From the NCBI GenBank assembly GCA_013694685.1, contig JACDBY010000298.1, positions 1-5,567 on the forward strand: a stretch of 5,567 nucleotides of DNA, given 5' to 3'. Shown here piece after piece: positions 1-3,144 of this stretch (positions within the stretch are counted from its first letter, which is position 1; every line of letters begins with the position of its first letter). The position numbers and the translations under genes were made by a program. Source of the DNA: Actinomycetota bacterium (GTDB lineage Bacteria > Actinomycetota > Thermoleophilia > Gaiellales > Gaiellaceae). A model generated the notes under the pieces. That model was not told the DNA's origin. It saw only the letters and a list, made by a program, of their open reading frames with translations, and did not search any database.

Positions 1-1
1 G

Positions 2-457
2 CGCTATGTGACCGACATCGAGCTGAGAGGACGAACGACCACGGGCGACCCGGAAGGTGACGCGGTCGACGAGCACGAGCCGCCGGCGGTTACTGCGCTC
101 GAGGAGGCGCTCGACGATCTTCGCGGCACCGTCGAGCTGCCGATTCCCGCGGCGTCCGCGGTCAAGATCGACGGCGAGCGGGCCTACCGGCTGCATCGCA
201 AGGGCGTGGCGGTCGCGATGCCGACACGGGCGATGCGGGTGCAGGAGCTCGAGCTCGTCGCCTACGGGGCCGGCGTCGCGCGGCTCGACCTGCTCGTCGG
301 CTCCGGCACCTACGTGCGGTCGCTGGCCGACGCCCTCGGTGGCCATTGCACGACGTTGCGGCGAACGGAGGTCGGACCGTTCGCGGTCGACGAGGCGAAC
401 GAGACACACATCCTGCCGCTCGACGACGCTCTCGCCCGACTGGCGACCGTGCGATGA
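2..457 (+). CDS. truB: tRNA pseudouridine(55) synthase TruB, 3' part (5' end outside window)
   Basis: TruB isomerises uridine 55 in the T-loop of tRNAs to pseudouridine. The frame is already open at base 2, and the residues RYVTDIELRGRTTTGDPEGD match the family stretch that follows the catalytic motif. The tyrosine at 5-7 corresponds to the conserved active-site Tyr of the K-x-Y region. The catalytic Asp lies upstream, outside the window, so the GTG at 8 is not a real start. Further family blocks are SAVKIDGERAYRLHRKG (about 155-205), GSGTYVRSLADALG (about 301-342) and LRRTEVGPF (about 358-384). The usual PP-x-Y-S-A block reads IPAASA, a variation I believe also occurs in other high-GC TruBs. 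The protein stops about 25 residues after the VGPF block, so the C-terminal PUA-like domain of E. coli TruB is absent. The stop TGA overlaps the ATG of ribF (ATGA), which implies translational coupling. Identification is secure; the missing start is a window-edge effect. Confidence 0.93.
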   Translation, partial: RYVTDIELRGRTTTGDPEGDAVDEHEPPAVTALEEALDDLRGTVELPIPAASAVKIDGERAYRLHRKGVAVAMPTRAMRVQELELVAYGAGVARLDLLVGSGTYVRSLADALGGHCTTLRRTEVGPFAVDEANETHILPLDDALARLATVR

Positions 458-1323
458 GAATCGTCCATGCTCCCGCCCAGCTCGAGCGTCGACCTCGGGC
501 GGTCGCGCTCGGCACGTTCGACGGCGTGCACCGTGGTCACGTCGCAGTCGTCCGAGCGCTCTTCGACTCGGGTCTCGAGCCGACGGTCATCACGCTCGAC
601 CCGCATCCACGGATCGCCCTCGGGAACCGGGTCGAGCTGATCTCGACGCTCGAGCGGCGGCTCGAGCTCCTCGCTGCCATGGGAGTCGCGGAGACACTCG
701 TCGCCGCGTTCACGCCCGAGTTCATGCGCCTCAAACCCACCGAGTTCGTCGCGACCTACCTGCACGGGATCGGGGCGCAGGCGGTCGCCGCCGGGGAGAG
801 CTTCCAGTTCGGGCACCGGCGAGAGGGATCCCGCCAAACGCTCGCTGCAGCCGGTCTCGACCTGCTTCGGGTCGACCAGGTGCCGGGCGTGTCCTCCTCG
901 GCGATCCGCGAGGCGGTGCGGCGCGCGGACCTCGACGCGGCCGCCGGGATGCTCGGGCGCCCGTTCGAGCTCGACGGGATGGTCGTCGCCGGCGATCAGC
1001 GCGGTGGCACGCTCGGATACCCGACGGCCAACATCGCGCTCGGGCCGGAGCTCGTCTGTCCGCACTTCGGCATCTATGCGGGCGCGGCGCTGGGCCATCG
1101 CGCGGCGGTCTCGATCGGCACGAATCCGCACTACGGGGGCACGGAACGCCGGATCGAGCCCTACCTGCTCGACTTCGAGGGCGATCTCTACGGCAAGCGG
1201 CTCATCGTCGAGCTGTGGGAGCGACTGCGCGACGAGCAGGTCTTCGCGAGCGAGGTCGAGCTCGTCGACCAGATCGCGCGCGACGTCGAAGCGACCCGCG
1301 CAGCGGTGCGTCCCGTGTCGTAA
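454..1323 (+). CDS. ribF: bifunctional riboflavin kinase/FAD synthetase RibF
   Basis: This cytoplasmic enzyme phosphorylates riboflavin to FMN and adenylylates FMN to FAD. The 289-residue product is slightly shorter than the usual 300-315. The N-terminal nucleotidyltransferase domain (about 1-155) shows the GTFDGVHRGH motif at 20-29, LDPHPR near 50, GESFQFG at 114-120 and SSSAIRE at 147-153, standing in for the usual SS-T-x-IR. The flavokinase domain (about 168-280) begins GRPFELDGMVVAGD. It carries the Mg/ATP-binding PTAN at 190-193, and IEPYLLDF with the putative catalytic Glu at 235, followed by DLYGK and LRDEQVFAS. The ATG at 454 was chosen because it overlaps the truB stop, because the family's N-terminal strand starts just after it, and because the longer open frame (from 346) reads non-homologous sequence inside truB. 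No strong Shine-Dalgarno precedes it, which fits coupling to truB. The TAA stop sits in the outer arm of a palindromic repeat. Confidence 0.95.
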   Translation: MRIVHAPAQLERRPRAVALGTFDGVHRGHVAVVRALFDSGLEPTVITLDPHPRIALGNRVELISTLERRLELLAAMGVAETLVAAFTPEFMRLKPTEFVATYLHGIGAQAVAAGESFQFGHRREGSRQTLAAAGLDLLRVDQVPGVSSSAIREAVRRADLDAAAGMLGRPFELDGMVVAGDQRGGTLGYPTANIALGPELVCPHFGIYAGAALGHRAAVSIGTNPHYGGTERRIEPYLLDFEGDLYGKRLIVELWERLRDEQVFASEVELVDQIARDVEATRAAVRPVS

Positions 1324-1353
1324 GGGCGAGGGCGAGATAGATCTCGACCCTAC
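1320..1353. repeat. short palindromic repeat, copy 1, overlapping the ribF stop codon
   Basis: Bases 1329-1338 (AGGGCGAGAT) pair with 1341-1351 (ATCTCGACCCT), with one bulged A at 1347. The outer edges read GTAAGGG on the left and CCCTAC on the right. Its edge TCGTAAGGGCGAG (1318-1330) matches TCGTAGGGGCGAG of the second copy (1441-1453) at 12 of 13 positions, so the two are probably members of one repeat family. The ribF stop TAA (1321-1323) lies inside the left edge. No T-tract follows, so a classical intrinsic terminator is not supported, though the hairpin could protect a 3' end or slow polymerase. The 89 bases between the two copies (1354-1442) contain no convincing gene. Confidence 0.7.
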
Positions 1354-1442
1354 GGGCCTGCCCATCGACGAGGACGGGGTTTGGCGGGGTGGCCGGTGCC
1401 TGCGGCCGACGAAGGAGGGGACTCGGCGGGGAGCCCGGGGTC

Positions 1443-1467
1443 GTAGGGGCGAGATATCTCGCCCTAC
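1443..1467. repeat. short palindromic repeat, copy 2, containing the methyltransferase stop codon
   Basis: This is a nearly perfect inverted repeat centred on 1455/1456. The left arm GTAGGGGCGAGAT (1443-1455) and right arm ATCTCGCCCTAC (1456-1467) pair over 12 bp, with a single extra G in the left arm (drawn here as G1449). The central 12 bp, CGAGATATCTCG, is an exact palindrome. The right arm holds CTA at 1464-1466, which read on the minus strand is the TAG stop of the methyltransferase. The element lies between convergent genes and resembles a REP-like or miniature palindromic element. There is no T-tract on either side. Confidence 0.75.
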
Positions 1468-2234
1468 AGGCGCCGCCGGCCGACGAAGAGCGGCTGCGAG
1501 CGATCGTCGTCCGCTGGATCGCCGGGGACGAGTCGGGCTGCGAAGCCCACCGCCTCCAGGAGATGGAGCCACGTGTGCTCGGGGAAGAGACCTTCGACGT
1601 GGTGGTCGTGCACGACCCTCGGCGGTTGCCCCGGCTCGTGGAGACAGACGGCGTAGTCGACCTCGAACGTCGTGTCGGCGGGGTCCGGATCGGTCGTCCA
1701 TTCGAGATACCGGAGCGCGCGGCCGTCGGTGCCGTCATGACCACCGTGATCCGTGCCCGGGACGAACGTCTCGCGGGTGAAATCGGGCGCGAAGAGCGCG
1801 ACGCCGCCCGGGCGGAGATGGGCGTACGCCGTTCCGAGGCATGCACGCAGCTCGTCCTCGCTCGCGAGATACATCACTGCGTCGTGGACGAAGACGACGT
1901 CGAACTGCCGTCCGAGCCGAAGCGTCCGCATGTCGCCGAGCACGTGCTCGCACTCCGGGTTGAGCGTCCGGCTCAGCGAGAGCATCTGCGGTGAGAGATC
2001 GGACAGGGTGCAGCTGAAGTGCGTACGGAGGTGCGACGCGTTGTTTCCGCCGCCCGAGCCGAGCTCTAGCAGCGTCCGCGCCTCGGGAAGCGCCCCGAGG
2101 ATCTCGTCCCGATAGCGAGCGGCCTCGACCTCGTAGTCGGCCGGTGAGGTGAGAAGGTGGAACCAGGGCGCAAGATCGCCGTAGAGACGCACCAGAGGAT
2201 TATCGCCGCGGGGAGAAGACGACGACCGCGGCAT
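1464..2234 (-). CDS. class I SAM-dependent methyltransferase, substrate unknown
   Basis: The 256-residue product has a Rossmann-type S-adenosylmethionine domain. Motif I is LLELGSGGGNN (about 55-65). The acidic residue ending strand 2 is D79 in LSDLS, and a GD pair lies at 100-101. The motif IV region is FDVVFVHDAVMYL (111-123), followed by LRPGG (140-144). The N-terminal block NPLVRLYGDLAPWFHLL and a C-terminal region ending in FVGRR flank the core. The methylated substrate cannot be read from the sequence; a small molecule is as plausible as anything else. The ATG at 2234 overlaps the end of the upstream minus-strand gene by 35 bases in another frame. An alternative GTG at 2192 would remove the overlap and start at VRLYGD. 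Neither has a clear Shine-Dalgarno. ATG is preferred because it keeps the NPLVRLYGD block whole. The gene is probably co-transcribed with, and translationally coupled to, the small oxidoreductase gene before it. Its TAG stop lies in a palindromic repeat. Confidence 0.85.
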   Translation of the reverse strand: MPRSSSSPRGDNPLVRLYGDLAPWFHLLTSPADYEVEAARYRDEILGALPEARTLLELGSGGGNNASHLRTHFSCTLSDLSPQMLSLSRTLNPECEHVLGDMRTLRLGRQFDVVFVHDAVMYLASEDELRACLGTAYAHLRPGGVALFAPDFTRETFVPGTDHGGHDGTDGRALRYLEWTTDPDPADTTFEVDYAVCLHEPGQPPRVVHDHHVEGLFPEHTWLHLLEAVGFAARLVPGDPADDDRSQPLFVGRRRL

Positions 2235-2601
2235 CGTCCGTCAGGCTCGCGACCCGGCGCGACCCGGCAACATAGCTGGCCAGTGCCGCCGCGCGCTCGG
2301 CGCCGTCGGCCAGCTCTGCAGTTGCCTCGAGTCGATCGCCGCGGAACACGAGAGCGACCGGCGTCGGCTCGACGAGAGAGCGCCACCACAGCTTCTGCTC
2401 GGGGCGCACGGCGACCGCCACGAGTCGTCCGTCGGCGGTCTCTGCATGGCGAAGCGGGATCTCGTACGTCCGGCCGGTGCGCCTCCCCCGGTAGGCGAGC
2501 AGGACGAGCCGCCCACTCAGGAGCCGGTGAGCCGGCGACCGCAGGATCGCGCGCACCAGGGGGTTGGCGACACGCAGAAGACGTAAGGGGACGTGACCCA
2601 T
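2200..2601 (-). CDS. DDN-like nitroreductase/quinone reductase family protein (putative deazaflavin F420-dependent)
   Basis: The 133-residue single-domain product resembles the actinobacterial DDN family (split beta-barrel, F420-dependent nitro- or quinone-reductase type). Visible family blocks are the N-terminal helix LLRVANPLVRAILRSPAHRLLSG (8-30, given here as a span), LVLLAYRGRRTGRTYEIPL (32-50) and RPEQKLWWRSL (66-76). The Gly/Arg-rich loop GRRTGR and the K-x-WW block are the regions associated with cofactor binding in this family. The substrate is unknown, and F420 use is inferred from the family only. The chosen ATG has a weak AGG nine bases upstream, and residues upstream of it in the same open frame are antisense to rpsO and pnp. 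The gene is divergent from rpsO and overlaps the downstream methyltransferase start. A strong hairpin lies 12 bases upstream of its start codon and would be part of a leader if transcription begins further upstream. Confidence 0.78.
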   Translation of the reverse strand: MGHVPLRLLRVANPLVRAILRSPAHRLLSGRLVLLAYRGRRTGRTYEIPLRHAETADGRLVAVAVRPEQKLWWRSLVEPTPVALVFRGDRLEATAELADGAERAAALASYVAGSRRVASLTDDAAVVVFSPRR

Positions 2602-2612
2602 CAAGTTGGACC

Positions 2613-2645
2613 TAGGCACATTCTCGCGAAGCGAGGATGTGCCTG
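2613..2645. repeat. 14-bp-stem hairpin (REP-like inverted repeat) in the divergent intergenic region
   Basis: The left arm AGGCACATTCTCGC (2614-2627) pairs with the right arm GCGAGGATGTGCCT (2631-2644) over 14 bp around a GAA loop. The only departure from perfect complementarity is one T-G wobble (T2622-G2636), and a further T-G pair is possible at 2613/2645. It lies between the divergent DDN-like gene and rpsO. No T-tract follows on either strand. It could be a dispersed repeat, an operator-like site or a leader structure of the minus-strand gene. The sequence alone does not decide between these. Confidence 0.7.
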
Positions 2646-2669
2646 ACAGGGGCGGCCCGCAGCTACACT
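2643..2669 (+). promoter_or_regulatory. candidate promoter for rpsO
   Basis: CTGACA at 2643-2648 matches the sigma-70-type -35 consensus at five of six positions. TACACT at 2664-2669 is a TAnnnT-type -10. The spacer is 15 bases, shorter than the preferred 17, which lowers confidence. The -35 overlaps the right end of the hairpin at 2613-2645. The implied leader to the rpsO start is about 75-80 bases, enough for an S15 autoregulatory structure. A 5-bp stem (2713-2717 with 2725-2729) is visible there, but I could not recognise a known S15-binding fold. Confidence 0.35.
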
Positions 2670-2743
2670 CACATGCGACCGCAGTCTCGGCCGGCCGTGT
2701 ACTTCCTTCACGCCGCGCGGGGATCGCGGAGACGCATCGATCG

Positions 2744-2750
2744 AGAGGAG
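2744..2750 (+). promoter_or_regulatory. Shine-Dalgarno sequence of rpsO
   Basis: AGAGGAG lies directly before TGAC and the ATG at 2755. The spacing is four bases after the final G, slightly tight but with strong complementarity to the 16S rRNA 3' end. It fixes the rpsO start. The octamer TCGATCGA (2737-2744) just upstream is self-complementary. Confidence 0.75.
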
Positions 2751-2754
2751 TGAC

Positions 2755-3024
2755 ATGGCTCTCACCAAGGAAGCGAAGCAGGAGTTGATCTCGAAGCACG
2801 GGGCATCGTCGACGGACACCGGCTCGACCGGAGTCCAGGTTGCGATGCTCACGCGCCGCGTCAACGAGCTCACCGAGCACCTGCGGACGCACCCGAAGGA
2901 TCACTACTCGCGGCGCGGGCTCCTGAAGCTCGTCGGCCGCCGCCGCCGCTTCCTGGATTATCTGCGGCGCAAGGACCTCGAGGGCTATCGCGCCCTCATC
3001 AAGGAGCTCGGCCTGCGCCGCTAG
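2755..3024 (+). CDS. rpsO: 30S ribosomal protein S15
   Basis: S15 binds 16S rRNA in the central domain early in small-subunit assembly and contributes to an intersubunit bridge. The product is 89 residues, the standard bacterial length including Met. It shows the family pattern throughout: an N-terminal [12 protein letters not shown], then the [19 protein letters not shown] block (about 15-33), which includes the conserved TGS/VQVA segment. It continues with INELTEHL-like [22 protein letters not shown] and the basic C-terminal [16 protein letters not shown]. The start is set by a strong Shine-Dalgarno sequence. It precedes pnp by 120 bases with no recognisable intrinsic terminator between them, so the conserved rpsO-pnp co-transcription is likely. 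In E. coli S15 represses its own translation; whether this leader does so is not evident. Confidence 0.98.
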   Translation: MALTKEAKQELISKHGASSTDTGSTGVQVAMLTRRVNELTEHLRTHPKDHYSRRGLLKLVGRRRRFLDYLRRKDLEGYRALIKELGLRR

Positions 3025-3044
3025 GGCGGGCGAGCCAACGGGGA

Positions 3045-3112
3045 CGGAGGGTGGACGTTTGATCGAGTTCCGCCGTGGAATGCGCGGAGCTGGCTCAAAC
3101 CTCCACCTTCCG
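3045..3112 (+). promoter_or_regulatory. long rpsO-pnp intergenic hairpin, candidate RNase III processing site
   Basis: The outer stem pairs 3045-3062 with 3095-3112: 18 positions, of which 17 pair (one G-U, at 3049/3108) and one is a C-C mismatch (3056/3101). A symmetric 3x3 internal loop (3063-3065/3092-3094) follows. The inner stem of 8 bp pairs 3066-3073 with 3084-3091 and is closed by a 10-base loop. The stacked duplex is long enough for RNase III. No T-tract follows, so it is not an intrinsic terminator. The position is the same as that of the RNase III-cleaved stem of the E. coli pnp leader, and rpsO-pnp hairpins have also been described in Streptomyces. Pairing is read from the sequence; cleavage is inferred. 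Confidence 0.72.
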
Positions 3113-3132
3113 CCAGAACGAAAGACGGAAGG
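3106..3132 (+). promoter_or_regulatory. alternative stem sequestering the pnp Shine-Dalgarno
   Basis: CCTTCCG (3106-3112) is exactly complementary to CGGAAGG (3126-3132), giving a 7-bp stem with a 13-base loop. The right arm contains the pnp Shine-Dalgarno GGAAGGG (3127-3133), which sits 11 bases before the ATG. The left arm is the same segment that closes the base of the 3045-3112 hairpin, where it pairs with CGGAGGG (3045-3051), so the two stems are mutually exclusive. The Shine-Dalgarno should be free when the long hairpin is intact and can be masked once its 5' strand is removed. Confidence 0.55.
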
Positions 3133-3144
3133 GACAGACGACGA

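Noticed and set aside
57..1340. 427-residue plus-strand open frame overlapping truB and ribF
   Set aside because: It is an Arg/Ser/Ala-rich out-of-frame reading; truB and ribF in the other frames account for the region.
1324..1463. Intrinsic terminators between the convergent ribF and methyltransferase genes
   Set aside because: Hairpins are present, but no run of T follows them on either strand, so only the palindromic repeats are reported.
310..1701. 463-residue minus-strand open frame opposite ribF and across the ribF-methyltransferase junction
   Set aside because: It is antisense to ribF along most of its length, is rich in Arg/Pro/Ser/Asp, has no recognisable motif, and is explained by the scarcity of stops at high GC.
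2670..2743. S15-binding autoregulatory structure in the rpsO leader
   Set aside because: Only a 5-bp stem (2713-2717/2725-2729) is visible. I could not assemble a known S15 mRNA fold or pseudoknot, so it is not called.
3025..3144. Rho-independent terminator separating rpsO and pnp
   Set aside because: The strong stem is followed by mixed sequence containing the pnp Shine-Dalgarno, not a T-tract, so a processing or regulatory role fits better.
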